A DNA stretch of 64,000 nt from Artemisia argyi (taxonomy: Eukaryota; Streptophyta; Magnoliopsida; Asterales; Asteraceae): assembly GCA_030686995.1 (NCBI GenBank), contig CM060692.1, forward strand, positions 8,537,465-8,601,464, read 5' to 3'. The notes beneath the pieces are model-generated. The model saw only the letters and a list, made by a program, of their open reading frames with translations, had not been told where the DNA came from and made no database searches. Position 1 is the stretch's first letter. Each line of letters begins with the position of its first letter. This document shows positions 1 to 11,157 of this stretch, piece after piece. The translations under genes and the position numbers were made by a program.

Positions 1-1018
1 ACATTTTCATATTGGTAAAGTGTCCAATAGGTTACGATCGTGTTTTGATCCCAAACACGGAAGAAGTATACACTTGGAGAAGAGGTTAATCTCATTTTCA
101 AAAACGTGCTATAGCTTTCTAAAATTCTTTCTAACAACATTCCTACCGTCTCATGTATCACATTTCAATCAACTTACGACAACTCCAATTAGAAAAATTT
201 TAACCATAAACATTAGGATGATATATCTTTTTCTCTTCACAAACTTAACTTGTATACTTCATGTGAATAGATATCTCAAATCTAGAGTTGATCACGTTCT
301 AAAAATAGGATCGACCAAAACCAAACCAGAGCGAAATGTTTGGTTAAGGTTCGAGTGGGTTTGGTCGGGTCCAACAAAGCATAACGGTCAGGTATGCACA
401 AGACCAAACTGGACCGGATAGAGGACCGAATATGACGAAAGGGTGGACTAAGGATCGGACCGAAATATGTTCGGTCCAGTTCCTTGATTTGGTTATGTCC
501 GCGATCTATTACGCTCAAATCCAATTTAATTGATTGGATCTTTGAGTCGTGCCTAGCATGTACGAATTCTAAGCAATTCCTTTTTCTTAGCTCCTTGCTA
601 CTAGCCGAATACAAATTTGCCGTTAAAATAAAAGTACTATGCTGGTCTATTGAAACAACAGTGAAAAGAGGACCATAAATAGCCCACAGAATTAAAGATT
701 CATAGATTAGTTACCATGTTACACCCGTATAGAATATTTAGGAGGTGTGAGTCTGGTTATTTTTAATACTCGTTTGGCAAGCAACGAGTAATTTGTAAAA
801 ATAAAAATAGTATAACTACCGGCTTCTGGGTTTGTAATGTATGGCATAACATTATTATAGGATTGAGACTTACATGTTAAAACTTGTAGTGGTTCATTAA
901 ATGCATTTGTAGCCATGCTTACATACTATGGTTAGTCACCGAGACTTGACAAAAACTCAAGACAAGCTTTGCTCTTGAGGCGAGACTTGTAGTGTCATCT
1001 TCCCTTATCATTCAGCGA

Positions 1019-1977
1019 TAGGGGTGTTCATCGGTTCGGTTCTCGGTTAATCGGTTTATTCGGTTCGGGTTGTTCGGTTAAAAAAATTTTTTTGCTCAGA
1101 ACCGAAAACCGAACCGAACCGAAAATATCTATTACTGAACCGAACCGAAGTTCGGTTCGATTACGGGTAAAAACCGAAAACCGAATTTTATACTTGAATT
1201 ACACTATTTATATTTTTTTTTTAAATTTAATTATATATATTTTGGCAAAAAAAAAATATTTCAAACATAAAAAGTGTTTTTTACAAGGTTATAAATAGTG
1301 TGAACTGTGGCGCGGCAAGGTCAAGCCTCAAGCCTTAGCGTGAGACGTGGCGGCATGGCGTTTTTAAGGTGTGAATTAAGGCGGCAAAAAGTATTTATAG
1401 ATTTATATTATATTTCATTAGTATATCATATTTCATATACATCGAGTTTACAAAAAGTGTTATAAATAAGCGATAAAGTCAAGAAACTTTCTTTATATTT
1501 GTAATCTTCTTCAAATACTAGTAAACCCCTAAACGCCAAATACCAGTAAACCTCAAATACGATGTCCACATTCCAATTACTAGTAAATCTCCTAAACGTC
1601 TCAAATACCAGTACACCTTATCGCGTCTTATCGCACCTCATCTCATGCCAAGCCTTAACACGACGCCTTGGTCTATTGCGTGGCGTGGAGGTGACGCCTC
1701 GCGCCTTTGCGATGCCTTTGCGGCGCAAAGGCGCGCCTTTTAGAACACTGGTTTTTTATATTAGTATAAAATTTTAATGGAAATTTATATATAAAAAATA
1801 ATATAAATATATAAAAAAAAAATATATGTATTTATATAAATTCAGTTTTCTGTTCTGTTTTCAGTTCAGATAGCCAAACCCGTATCCAAACCGAATTTTT
1901 AATTCGGTTCGGTTCGGGTTTTTTTCGGTTCGGTTTTCAGTTTATTCAGTTTATTACCCGAACCATGAACACCTCTA
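1019..1977. mobile_element. hAT-like non-autonomous element, 959 bp
   Basis: Ends are TAGGGGTGTTCAT and ATGAACACCTCTA, an inverted pair with one mismatch. The flanks are TTCAGCGA (1011-1018) and TTCATCGA (1978-1985), an 8-bp target duplication with one mismatch. A paralogous uninterrupted site, TTATCATTCTTCGATTCTC, lies near 5502-5520. Both ends carry dense CGGTT/CGGTTCG repeats. There is no transposase reading frame. A GC-rich second element seems nested at 1296-1750. Confidence 0.8.
1296..1750. mobile_element. Nested GC-rich repeat (GCGCC-rich), probably a MITE
   Basis: Inside the hAT-like element the base composition jumps to GCGCC/GGCGC-rich sequence at both edges (1300-1375 and 1640-1745), with AT-rich sequence between. 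The right edge read on the minus strand begins CAGTGTTCTAAAAGGCGC; the left edge is only weakly similar (TAGTGTGAACTGTGGCGC). I found no clean target duplication, so the boundaries are approximate. Confidence 0.4.
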
Positions 1978-3244
1978 TTCATCGATTCTCTTTTTGGACC
2001 CGATTAATGTTGGGCGTAATTTTCTAGCTGGGCTAAAACTTGGGTTGGATTTGCAGTGTTTTGGGCGGATAATGGGGAGTTTTCTGAAACTATATATCAT
2101 TATATCTTGTTCTATTGGACTTTTGTTTGTCTTATTGGTCTTTAAATTAATTTTTCATAAATTTTCAACAATCGTCTTTTTGCTCACTGATTTCCTGAAA
2201 ACACTTACAAAGAACAGATAACAACTTCTCATAATATTTACAATTACAACCACAAACTTATGATCTGTTTCGACCAAAATATGTATAGTCGAGCATACGT
2301 CAATCATTTGGATAAGGAGTTTGAAGATAGTGTATTGATATTTTGAAATGAATAAAACCAATGACTTGAAAAAATGACAAAAAGTCTTTCTGGTTAAATG
2401 CATAAAGATACACACAAGACAAACACATCTTTTTTTGCTTAAACATTTTATTAAATTTGTTGCTCTTCAAAGAAAAAAGGGCAAATAATTAGATGAAAAA
2501 CCTGAAACTAGGAAAGTTACAAGCAAGAGGAAATAACAAAAATAGTTTCCAGTATAACACAATACATGTAGATGATTTTTCACCGAATAAAAAAAAATAT
2601 ATTTCAAAGGATGGTGAGGGTATAGTCCCACTTAAACCAAATGCGTTCGTTATTAATATAGTTTTTCATTTCTTTATATTAAAAAGTTCTAAATACGGAT
2701 AGTTTTTATAGTTGGTATATACATGTATAGTTTTCTTTATATTGTTTCTTCGGCCTCAAGAGTGGTCTAGTGGTTCGGGATATTAGCTAATTACGAACCC
2801 TAGCTTTAGTCGAGGGACCGTTAGATCATGTCTTTGGCAAAATAAAAATAGTACAACTACCGACTTCACGGTTTGTAACATATGGCATAACATTACTGAA
2901 GGATTGAGACAATCTTCTTTTTGCTCACTGATATCCTGCAAACACTTAAAAAAAACATATACAATTTTTTCCCCAAAAAAACATATAACAATTTCTCGAA
3001 ATATTTACAACTACTGCGACAAACTTATTATATGTTTCAACCAGAATATGTATAATTGAACATATGTTAATCATTAGCAAAGATGAGACCAATAGTGAAG
3101 CGGTTGAGATTTTTCATATTCAGATTTCTCGTAATATTTACAATTACACATATGCTATAAAACCAACAACAACAACATGTATAAGAACCATGTTTTTAAA
3201 CAGATTATAACAAATAACAGTGTATGCATACATAGATCACTTAC
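1978..3244. other. Array filler, no gene
   Basis: Two related stretches are visible: a TTGCTCACTGAT module near 2180 and again near 2920, returning at 11510. At 2750-2900 is a segment beginning GGCCTCAAGAGTGGTCTAG, repeated at 11340-11490, which has a faint tRNA-like look. No reading frame here resembles a protein. Confidence 0.5.
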
Positions 3245-3391
3245 CGATGGTGTCCCCAAATTGTAAACGGCTCCTTTCGTTCAACTGATTACATGTCGTT
3301 GATTCAATTAAAAACTTGTTAGATGCATCAATGTTGTGGATCAACAACAGTACAAGGCCTAAAAGGCACATAAAACCATAGATTTCGCCAT
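3245..3391 (-). pseudogene. Phytocyanin-like exon 1 fragment
   Basis: On the minus strand an ATG (3391) opens a signal-peptide-like start, MAKSMVLCAF, which meets a TAG at once. The 3' part, in another frame, reads NERSRLQFGDTI and ends at a splice-donor-like GTAAG, as in the first exon of phytocyanins. Because the two conserved pieces are in different frames and a stop intervenes, the fragment is dead. No second exon is evident beside it. Confidence 0.65.
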
Positions 3392-4214
3392 TGAAAACCT
3401 GCGATCAAGATTTGTTTCTCTGGTTGGACCTAGAAGCTTTAGGTCGTGAATAAAAGAATTTGTGAGAGTAAAAAACATCGAACTATTGACAACCAAATAT
3501 AGGATGAAAAAACGATGCGGGTAGTACGTATAGATCTTGTTATAATATATAGTTTCATTGTTAATTGGATCACAAAATAACAATTGGCCCAAACAATTCA
3601 AATGGCAAATAAAAAAGGCCTTTGGATGAAAAAACATTCGCTTTACAATTAAGTGATTAACGTTATGTATACCAAGCCAATAATTCGTCTTTAATATTCA
3701 TTTGTAACATTTTCTTAGACGAGGAGGTTCGACCCATGCTTAGCTACACTTTTAGTTAATCTTGTTTATCATATATGGTATTTTAACATATTCTTTTTCC
3801 TTCGATTCCGCTTTGAAAAATGCTTGATATAAAGTTATTTAGCCGAATAGTATTAAAAAAAATATATGCAAGCAGTTGCTTTACTTTTAAAATAAGCTAT
3901 AGTACAAAATACTAATGATATTAGCAATGAGTAGTATTAATGATTTTTTATTTTTTTTTTATTTTTTTTTTTTTTTTTTGCCTTTCTAAAAAAAAGTATA
4001 ACAACATCATTTGCTATTTTAAATAAATATCAAAATCCCATCAAAAGGAAAATAAAAATAAAAAAAAATTATGAGTATAAGAAGTGGTCCACGGATTGAA
4101 TAAGAGAAGGAAAAATACATCATTTGAATGACATTATTAATAGTTAACATGTATGGAGAATTTTCACTGGAAAAATATAAAAAGAATTCAAAAGCCGGTG
4201 AAGATGTACTTTTA

Positions 4215-4245
<31 letters not shown>

Positions 4246-4272
4246 TCTTCTCATTTTCAAATATACTATAGG
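3392..4272. other. AT-rich array filler with poly(T)/poly(A) runs
   Basis: No gene seen. The stretch includes a T-run around 3948-3979, an A-run around 4219-4244, and part of the module (aagtggtccacggattgaa) that elsewhere holds the SINE-like relic, which is deleted here. Confidence 0.5.
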
Positions 4273-4451
4273 TAGGGACGGAACCAAGACACAAAATGAC
4301 CAGGTGCACTTAGAATCAACTAAACAATACTACAAACACAAGTTTTAGGGACCAGGTGCATTTAAGAAAAATCGAGTTTTTTTTTTAACAAAATTAACAC
4401 TAGGCAACAAAAATCCATGGGTGTCCCGGGACACCCCTAGTTCCATCACAG
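4273..4451. mobile_element. hAT-like MITE, 179 bp
   Basis: Flanked by a perfect 8-bp duplication ACTATAGG (4265-4272 and 4452-4459). The ends are an imperfect inverted pair (TAGGGACGGAACCA against CTGTGATGGAACTA). The same array position in other units reads ACTAGGATCGAT without insertion (13190, 16276). A related copy is at about 13240-13425. Inside is a CCCGGG palindrome near the right end. Confidence 0.7.
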
Positions 4452-5241
4452 ACTATAGGATCGATAGGTATGCATGCACTTACAAAAAATCATATGACCT
4501 AATGTTGGGTATACATAAAAAGTACGGTTTCATCTTTGGTTAAACGTCGAATAGGTTACAGTAATGTTTGATCCCAAGCCCGGAAGAAGTACACACTTGG
4601 AGAAGAGGTTAATCTCATTTCACAAACGTGCAATGCTATAGCTTCCTAAAATTATTTCTAAATACATTCCTACCAATATATTACATGTCTTGAATTCACA
4701 GGTTGAAAGACTTGACTCACTTTTGTGACATTTCGATCAACTTACAACAACACCGATTAGAAAAATTTTAAGCATAAACGTTAGGATGATGCATCTTTTC
4801 TCTTGACAAATTTGGCTTGGATGCTTCGTATGAATAGATATCTCTAATATAGAGCTAATGACGGTTAAAAATCAAACAAAAATCGAACCAGAGCGAAATG
4901 TTTGGTTCAGGTCTCGGTGGGTTTGGTCGGTCCAACAAAGCATAATGGTCAGTTATGCGCAAGATCAAACCAGACCGGACCAAACCGAAGACACGGTTAT
5001 ATATTAGCAAAGCATAATGGTCGGTAATTTTTTATTAGCAAGCATAATCTCAGGATTTAAATAGTCGTACATGTGTTAAACACTCCATTAACGTATTAGT
5101 ATCAACATAATTAAGAAGATCAGCTACAAATTTCTTATTATTTGACTTATGAATTTCATATGTCATAAGCTAGCTAGGATGAGATAGTAGCATATATATG
5201 AAAGAAGAAGCATTATAGGGAACACGATATATCAATTGCAT

Positions 5242-5285
5242 ACCAAGTTGCAAACGGCTTCTTTCTTTCCATTGATTTCCATTGC
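5242..5285 (-). pseudogene. Phytocyanin-like exon 1 scrap
   Basis: The segment CCAAGTTGCAAACGGCTTC on the plus strand is the complement of the conserved end of exon 1 (the RLQLGDT part) seen at 9053-9232. Only about 40 bases survive and no frame can be followed. Confidence 0.45.
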
Positions 5286-5670
5286 TAAATTTACATAATA
5301 TTTAGCACGTACTTTAGTCGAGGGACCATTAGGCCATGTCATAAGTCATAACATTATTGAAGGATTGAGACTTCCATGCTAACACTTGTTTTGGTTCAGT
5401 AAATGCATTTTTTAGCCACGCTTTCATACTACGGTTAGTCATCAAAACTTGACAAAAACTCAAGACAAGGTTCGCTCTCGAGACTTGTAGTGTCATCTTC
5501 CCTTATCATTCTTCGATTCTCTTCCCACATCATATCTTTTTTTGCTTAAACATTTTATTTAATTTGCTACTCCTCAAAGAAAAAAAAGGGCAAATAATTA
5601 AATGAAAAACCTGAAACTCGGAAAGTTATAAGCAAAGGGGAAAAAATAAAATTTTTTACGAGTATAACAA

Positions 5671-5775
5671 GTGGTCCAAGAGCTCATATTGTAAGTGGAG
5701 TGGCTTGGCTCAAGTATTGAACTTGGGACATCCACCTGCAATATGGAAGACTTGACCACTGGTCCAAACCCACTA
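5671..5775 (-). mobile_element. tRNA-derived SINE-like relic, copy 1
   Basis: Read on the minus strand: GTGGGTTTGGACCAGTGG, a box A-like element, then about 45 bases later CAAGTTCAATACTTGAG, a box B-like element (consensus GGTTCGANTCC). Four array units hold this piece at the same relative place, just before CTTTATTAATAGTTAACATG, so it predates the duplications. No tail or target duplication is recognisable. Confidence 0.5.
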
Positions 5776-6064
5776 TACAGTATTCATATGACTTTATTAA
5801 TACTTAACATGTAGAAGATTTTTCACTGGAAAAATAATAAAAGATATCAAAGGATGGTGAGTAAAATAATACGTTATTTATAAAATAAATTACCAAAATG
5901 AACCGAAATCATACCCTTTTTACGAGAAAGAGACGAATTTTTATGATTTTACAAAAAGAGTTCATAAGGCCTGACAAACTTTTTTTTTTTTTTTAAATAA
6001 AAGTAAAAGAGACAACTGCTTTTGAGAGGTAGCATTGATAAGAGTGTGGACTTTTTATTTTATT
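5776..6064. other. Array filler, no gene
   Basis: AT-rich sequence continuing the unit (AAGATGGTGAG-type module, T-run near 5980). Nothing coding. Confidence 0.4.
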
Positions 6065-6065
6065 A

Positions 6066-6406
6066 AGGATGCGTTTGGTTTGTATGTGGGATTGGAATTG
6101 AATTCAGATTTGGAAAAGGTTTGAAAAAAATAAAGAGATAGAAAATTAATTAATATTTAATTTATATGTATATTTAATAGGTTTTACGTATTTAGTAAAA
6201 AAAAAATGAAAATATATTGTTAACAAAAATTCATAAAATAAAAAGAAAAGTTTGATTGGTTGGTTTTATGAAAAGCCCCCAAAATAGGTTGGTATGAATT
6301 TTTTATTTCAAAACTCATGTCACGGATATCAAAATACTACCAAACAATAGATTAAACTCTACTTTCATTCAATACCCACCCACACCCACAAACCAAACGG
6401 GCCCTT
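6066..6406. mobile_element. MITE-like element with GTTTGGTTTG inverted ends
   Basis: Starts AAGGATGCGTTTGGTTTG and, read inward from the right, AAGGGCCCGTTTGGTTTG, an inverted pair of about 18 bases with three mismatches. The interior is AT-rich and non-coding. Flanks share only TA, so superfamily is undecided (mariner-like or PIF/Harbinger-like). Confidence 0.5.
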
Positions 6407-7093
6407 ATTGTGTTTGTCATCCCAAGTCTCTCACCTTTCTCTTCTCCTTCAACAACACTCACCCATTTTTTCAGTTTCAAAAACATCTACCAAGATTAAA
6501 AACACACACACAAATACACCGATCGATTTAAAAGATGGTGAGGGCAAATGGAAATGGAAATGTGTTCTTCTTCATTTGAGATAGACTTTATGGGATATAC
6601 CGATCATCAAGAAAACAAGAAAACATGCGCACTTAAGATTCTAGGCGCACATAAGCACCAGGTGCGCTTGCATTTGTCGTTTTCGGAGGCGCACAAAAGG
6701 TTCGGGGCACACATAGGTGAAAGAGTGTGCTTGCATTTTTCATTTTCGGAAGCGCACATATAACTTAGGTGCACCGGTGTGTTTGGTGCGTTGGATGTGT
6801 CAGATGTTCTACATCTAACGTATGATGGGCTGGGCTGAAAGTTCATTTTCGTAAAATAAAAGTGCACAGTCCATTTTCGTAAGATGGTATAGATTGGATA
6901 TGCCAGATGTTCTACTCTTATTTATATGTTTTTTTTCATTTCTTTATATTTTAAGCTTATATATATAGAACTTTCAAAATACAGTTTTAAATTTGTTCTT
7001 TTCATAAAAACATACTACGATTGATAGGTATGCATGTACTTTCAAAAAAACATGACTTTATGCGGTGTATATATATTTTGTAATCTTCATTAT
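6407..7093. other. GCGCA-rich segment and array filler, no recognised gene
   Basis: A CT-rich stretch (6425-6530) looks like a plant promoter or leader but leads to nothing recognisable. From 6620 to 6770 the word GCGCA or its complement occurs at least five times, and a stretch of about 60 bases ending in TTTTCGGAGGCGCAC / TTTTCGGAAGCGCAC is duplicated. A 71-codon frame at 6548-6763 exists only because of this repeat, so I do not call it a gene. Confidence 0.45.
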
Positions 7094-7628
7094 TAGGGCT
7101 GTACAGTGAACATTTCATGAATAGTTCGGTAAAAAGTTCGTTTATGTTCGTTCGTTTATTAGATGAACGAACATGAATAATATTTTACGTTCGTTTAGTT
7201 AAATGAATGAATATTAACAAAAGTCTCGTTTGTTCATTTATGTTCGTGAACGTCCAATTAGGCGTTCGTTTATGTTTATTTATCTATTTATGTTCATATA
7301 TCATATCTTTTAATTTTATAATTTTAAAAATTGGTTTGTTTAAACAAAGCAACACTTATAAAACAATATATTGTGAAGAATTCAATAAATTTATGTTTGT
7401 TTGTCTATTTTCATTTATGTTCGATCGTTTATGTTCGTTTAGCGTTTGTTTAGTGTCTTAATGAACGAACATAAACGAAGATGAACAATTTATTTTCTTA
7501 ATAAACAAACATGAACAAGAAAATTCGTCCGTTTAAGCGTCCGTGTCTGTTTATTTGTCCAGTTAAAATTAAATGAACGAACATGAACATGGCTCCGTTC
7601 ATGTTCGTCCGGTTCGTTTACAGCCCTA
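7094..7628. mobile_element. hAT-like MITE, 535 bp
   Basis: Perfect 8-bp target duplication TTCATTAT (7086-7093 and 7629-7636). Ends are TAGGGCTGTACAG and TTACAGCCCTA, inverted. Subterminal sequence is a dense array of GTTCGTTTAT / ATAAACGAAC words on both sides. No transposase frame. Confidence 0.85.
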
Positions 7629-8580
7629 TTCATTATTTCGTGAATCTGATTAATATATTTTCAGTATTCCCTTGATTTCTACATACATGTCTTGAATTCG
7701 CAGGTTGAAAGAGTTGACACACTTTTGTCACATTTCAATCAACCTACGACAACACCGATTAGAACATTTTTAAGCATAAACATTAGGATGACGCATATTT
7801 TCTCTTCACAAACATAGCTTGGATACTTCATATGCATATATATCTCAAATCTAGAGTAGATCATGGTCCGAAAATCGGATCGATCAAAACTGAACTAGAG
7901 CGAAATGTTTGGTTCAGGTACGAGTGGGTTTGGTTGGGTCCAACAAATCATAATGGTCAGTTATACGCAAGATCGAACAAGATCGGATCAGAACGGACCG
8001 AATGGAAGACACGGTTATATATTAGCAAAGCATAATGGTCATAATGGTCGATAATTTTTTATTAGCAAGCATTATCTCAGGATACAAGTAGTCGTACATG
8101 TTTTAATTAAACACTCCATTAATGTATTATTATCAATATAATTAATAAGATCAGCTAAAAGTTTATTATTATTTGACTAAGCTAGCATGAGATAGTAGCA
8201 TATATATGAAAGAAGTAGAATTATAGGGAACACGATATATCAAATGCATACGAAATATGAGTATGGATCTAATGAGAAGAATTATTGAAATGAGAAGAGT
8301 GAGAAGAAATTGTAGCCACATATTTTAAATAAGGAAAGAAAAATAATAGGAGATGCATCTATTTTTTGTGGATGTATCTAATATTTGTGGTTGTGGTTTC
8401 TTCTCATTCTTCTTATCTTAATTATATTTCTCATTTGATCCTAAGTCTACGAAATATTGTAAAGTCAAGGGAAATTTGAATTCGTTTGTCTACTGGTTTA
8501 GCAAAAGAATACTAAACAAGGATAACTAAAACTTTTTGGCCATGGACCTTTTTTAATACTCACTTTTAATTTTTAGACTG
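7629..8580. other. Array unit filler, no gene
   Basis: Contains the CATATGCATATATATCTC module near 7829 and the GAAATGTTTGGTTCAGG module near 7900, both also in other units. There is nothing coding. Confidence 0.5.
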
Positions 8581-9232
8581 TCAATCCCCCCGATTCTCTT
8601 GATCTCTTTTTCGGGTGTAAGTTTCTGCACATCCCGCCGACACAAACAACACCACAATACCTAGAACAATGCCCAAAAAGATATATGGGAATGAATCACA
8701 TTCGCACGTTGGAGCTTGATCTAGAAGGCTTGGATATGTTGGTGTTGAGCGCATTAGGTCTGCCATGACATGAATGATAATCTTGGTGTTTTCAACCATT
8801 CCACTAATGGAATAATTTGGCCCAGTTTGGTTCAACTTGACCACCGAGTAACCATCGTGATACTTTGTTTCATTAACGGATGATGGTGTGTTGCATATGG
8901 TGCAATCTTCTTGATTTACTTTAACCATTAAGCTCTTGTCCGCCTCATACATATAAACTATAAAACCACAAACAACATCAACTTTTAAAAAATAATATGA
9001 TTAACAATGTATGTATAGATATATGATGTAACATCAAGTCGATCACACTTACCAATTGTGTCACCAAGTTGCAAACGCGTTTTTTCGTTCCATTGGTAAA
9101 TGATGATGATTCAAGACTCCAAAAACCGCAACCTCCGACTACAAACTTATCACGAGATGCATCATATCAATGTTTTGGATCAACAACAAAAGACTTAAGA
9201 CCCCCATAAATTAAGAACATAGTTTTTTCCAT
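8581..9232 (-). pseudogene. Phytocyanin-like (early nodulin-like) two-exon pseudogene
   Basis: Phytocyanins are secreted plastocyanin-fold proteins; the early nodulin-like branch lacks the copper ligands. Exon 1 is 9053-9232 (minus): ATG at 9232, then DKFVVGGCGFW and, in another frame, IYQWNEKTRLQLGDTI, closed by a GT donor. Exon 2 is 8581-8957 after a TAG acceptor and a 95-bp intron. It reads VYMYEADKSL, then NQEDCTICNT, DGYSVVKLN and GPNYSISG, matching the second half of the domain. The family's later disulphide cysteine after SISG is missing. The C-terminus has a hydrophobic helix (YIFLGIVLGIVVLFV) and a basic tail. Exon 1 holds an in-frame TGA and at least one frameshift, so the gene cannot make the full product. 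Exon 2 is fully open, which suggests recent decay. Confidence 0.8.
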
Positions 9233-9367
9233 TGAGAAAATGCGGTTAAAAAACTGCTTTTTGCTTGTAGCTAGAAGCTATAGATCGTGATATATTAAAT
9301 GAAAAAACACGAAACTAAGAAATAGCTAAATCAAAGGGGAAAAAATAAAAATTTTGCGAGTTTAACA

Positions 9368-9467
9368 ATCGGGCCAGGCGCTGAATTGAAGAAAGAAACT
9401 TGGCTCTAGAATTGAACTCGGGACTACTCTTTCCCATACAACGCCTTGACCGCTTGTCCAACCCCAC
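9368..9467 (-). mobile_element. tRNA-derived SINE-like relic, copy 2
   Basis: Minus strand reads GTGGGGTTGGACAAGCGG then, about 40 bases on, GAGTTCAATTCTAGAGCC. These are the box A-like and box B-like parts of the same relic as at 5671-5775. Confidence 0.5.
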
Positions 9468-9534
9468 ATATACATCAATTATATGACTTTATTAATAGTT
9501 TACAAGCAGAAGATTTTTCACTAAAAAAAAAAAA

Positions 9535-9923
9535 GAAAAAAAAAAAATCCAAAGGACGGTGAGGAAAATACACTTAAACTTGATCGTACGTTATTTATTT
9601 ATATCTAATTTTCATTTCTTTAATGTTTGATCCCAAGGCTAGAAGAAGTAAAAAAAAATAATAATAATAAAAAAAATAAAAAAAAAATCCGAAAGACGGT
9701 GAGGAAAATACACTTAAACTTGATCGTACGTTATTTATTTATATCTAAATAAAATAAAAAATCCAATGAACCATCAGATGCATCAATGTTTTGGATAAGA
9801 AAAACAAAAGGCCTAAAAGCCCCATAAACACCATGGATTTTGCCATTAAAAACCTAATAGTAAAAACTAAAAACTGCTTTTTGACGCTTGTAGCTATAAG
9901 CTTTAGATCGGTATATATGCTAA
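9535..9923. repeat. Local tandem duplication, first unit
   Basis: CACTTAAACTTGATCGTACG occurs at about 9580, 9711 and 10944, with GTTTGATCNCAAGGCTAG at 9626 and 10589. The stretch 9690-9923 matches 10917-11156 closely. This unit was interrupted at 9923|9924 by a Helitron-like end; the second unit is uninterrupted at that point but carries a MITE upstream. Confidence 0.7.
9768..9846 (-). pseudogene. Phytocyanin-like signal-peptide fragment
   Basis: From an ATG at 9846 the minus strand reads MAKSMVFMGLLGLLFFLSKT, a typical signal peptide (charged start, hydrophobic core). It is nearly identical to the fragment at 10999-11079 and related to the starts at 3391 and 9232. The mature domain is absent. 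Confidence 0.65.
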
Positions 9924-10279
9924 CTAGCTTATAGACCCGTCAAATTTACGAGGTTTTAGAGAAGTTATTCATCAAGAAGTTAAGTGTGTGAATAAAGTAA
10001 CAAACAAAAACAAACGTAAACATGTTCTATTATTTTTTAAAGGGATAATAAGTAATAAGTCAACGATACTATAAACAATTATGTTTGTAACTATTAATAA
10101 GTACTAAGTCAACGACACTATAAGCAATCCATGTTCATTCTGTGGACAACTAAATTTAAAATCTATTATTTTTTTAAAGGGATAATAAGTAATAAGTCAA
10201 GGATACTATAAACAATTCATGTTCATTCCCTGAACACTTAAAATTTTAAATTCAAAAAAATGAACACATAAACAAATGC
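9924..10279 (-). mobile_element. Helitron-like 3' end with adjoining body
   Basis: On the minus strand a hairpin-like stretch (CGTAAATTTGACG) is followed by CTATAAGCTAG and then host T. The paralogous unit near 11153-11156 reads GCTAATATATA without interruption, so the junction after GCTAA (9923) is a real insertion between A and T, as Helitrons make. The far end is not identified; 10040-10230 holds two similar copies of an AAGGGATAATAAGTAATAAG segment. Confidence 0.55.
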
Positions 10280-10535
10280 ATGGCATGTTGTTTATCAACT
10301 ATATGAGGTTGTTCCACGCACAAGTGGGAGAAATGTTATCTTTAATATGTGCAAGAAACAACTCATAAAGATATGATTTAATGGATTCTCTTGACTACAA
10401 GGTAAGAGAATAATGTTCTAATATTAATTCTATAAACTCTTGGTGTTACCATTTATGTTATGTGAGAGTTTAACTAGATTGCAACAACAATGTGAATTTC
10501 ATATTTCATTACTAGCAGATCAACTGATGTAATTG
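10280..10535. repeat. Fragment related to the interior of the 54437-62167 element
   Basis: 10279-10445 (GCATGTTGTTTAT, CACAAGTGGGAGAAAT, AAGATATGATTTAA, CTTGGTGTTA) follows 57689-57853 in order, and 10498-10525 (ACTAGCAGATCAACTGATGT) matches 56706-56725. The two pieces are joined in an order different from that element, so this is a rearranged or deleted relative. Confidence 0.65.
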
Positions 10536-10624
10536 AACTATGATCGTACGTTATTTAGTTATTTATATCTAATTTTCATTTCTTTAATGTTTGATCACAA
10601 GGCTAGAAGAAGTAAAAAATAATA

Positions 10625-10879
10625 CTCCCTTCGTCCCAAATTTATTGTCCTCTATTGACTTTTTCGGTCTTTACTTTTCAACTTTGACCTTAAGTATTTT
10701 TGTTTATATTACATAATAGTTTATACAAAATATATGAACGGAATGAGTTTAAAACGTATTTTCATTTGGTATAATTTTTATCAAAAATTGTATAACACAA
10801 ACAAAAATATTTATAGTCAAAGTTGAGAAAGAAAGACTGAAAAAGTCAATAGGGGATAATAAATTTGAAACGGAGGGAG
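10625..10879. mobile_element. Stowaway-like MITE, 255 bp
   Basis: TA duplication (10623-10624 and 10880-10881) and ends CTCCCTTCGTCCC / (inverted) CTCCCTCCGTTTC. The inverted repeat continues imperfectly for about 90 bases on each side (shared TATTGACTTTTTC), giving a near fold-back structure. TA target and the CTCCCTCCGT-type end fit Tc1/mariner-derived Stowaway elements. Confidence 0.85.
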
Positions 10880-10916
10880 TAATAAATAAATAAATAAATA
10901 AAATAAAATAAAATAA

Positions 10917-11157
10917 AAAATCCAAAGGACGGTGAGGAAAATACACTTAAACTTGATCGTACGTTATTTATTTATATCTAAATAAAATAAAAAATCCAAT
11001 GAACCATCAGATGCATCAATGTTTTGGATAAGAAAAACAAAAGGCCTAAAAGCCCCATAAACACCATGGATTTTTCCATTGAAAACCTAAGAGTAAAAAC
11101 TAAAAACTGTTTTTTGACGCTTGTAGCTATAAGCTTTAGATCGGTATATATGCTAAT
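10917..11157. repeat. Local tandem duplication, second unit
   Basis: Matches 9690-9923, including the phytocyanin signal-peptide fragment. Here the sequence GCTAATATATATAG is intact and serves as the empty site for the Helitron-like insertion at 9924. Confidence 0.7.
10999..11079 (-). pseudogene. Phytocyanin-like signal-peptide fragment
   Basis: From ATG at 11079: MEKSMVFMGLLGLLFFLSKT, a good secretory signal. The following codons lose the domain frame (LMHLMVHW) where the complete relative at 9053-9232 has DASRDKFVVGG. Confidence 0.65.

Noticed and set aside
484..678. Small open frames in the first kilobase
   Set aside because: They fall in array modules that recur elsewhere with frame-breaking changes.
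6548..6763. A 71-codon frame after a CT-rich, leader-like stretch
   Set aside because: The second half is a duplicated GCGCA-rich repeat and no protein family is recognisable.
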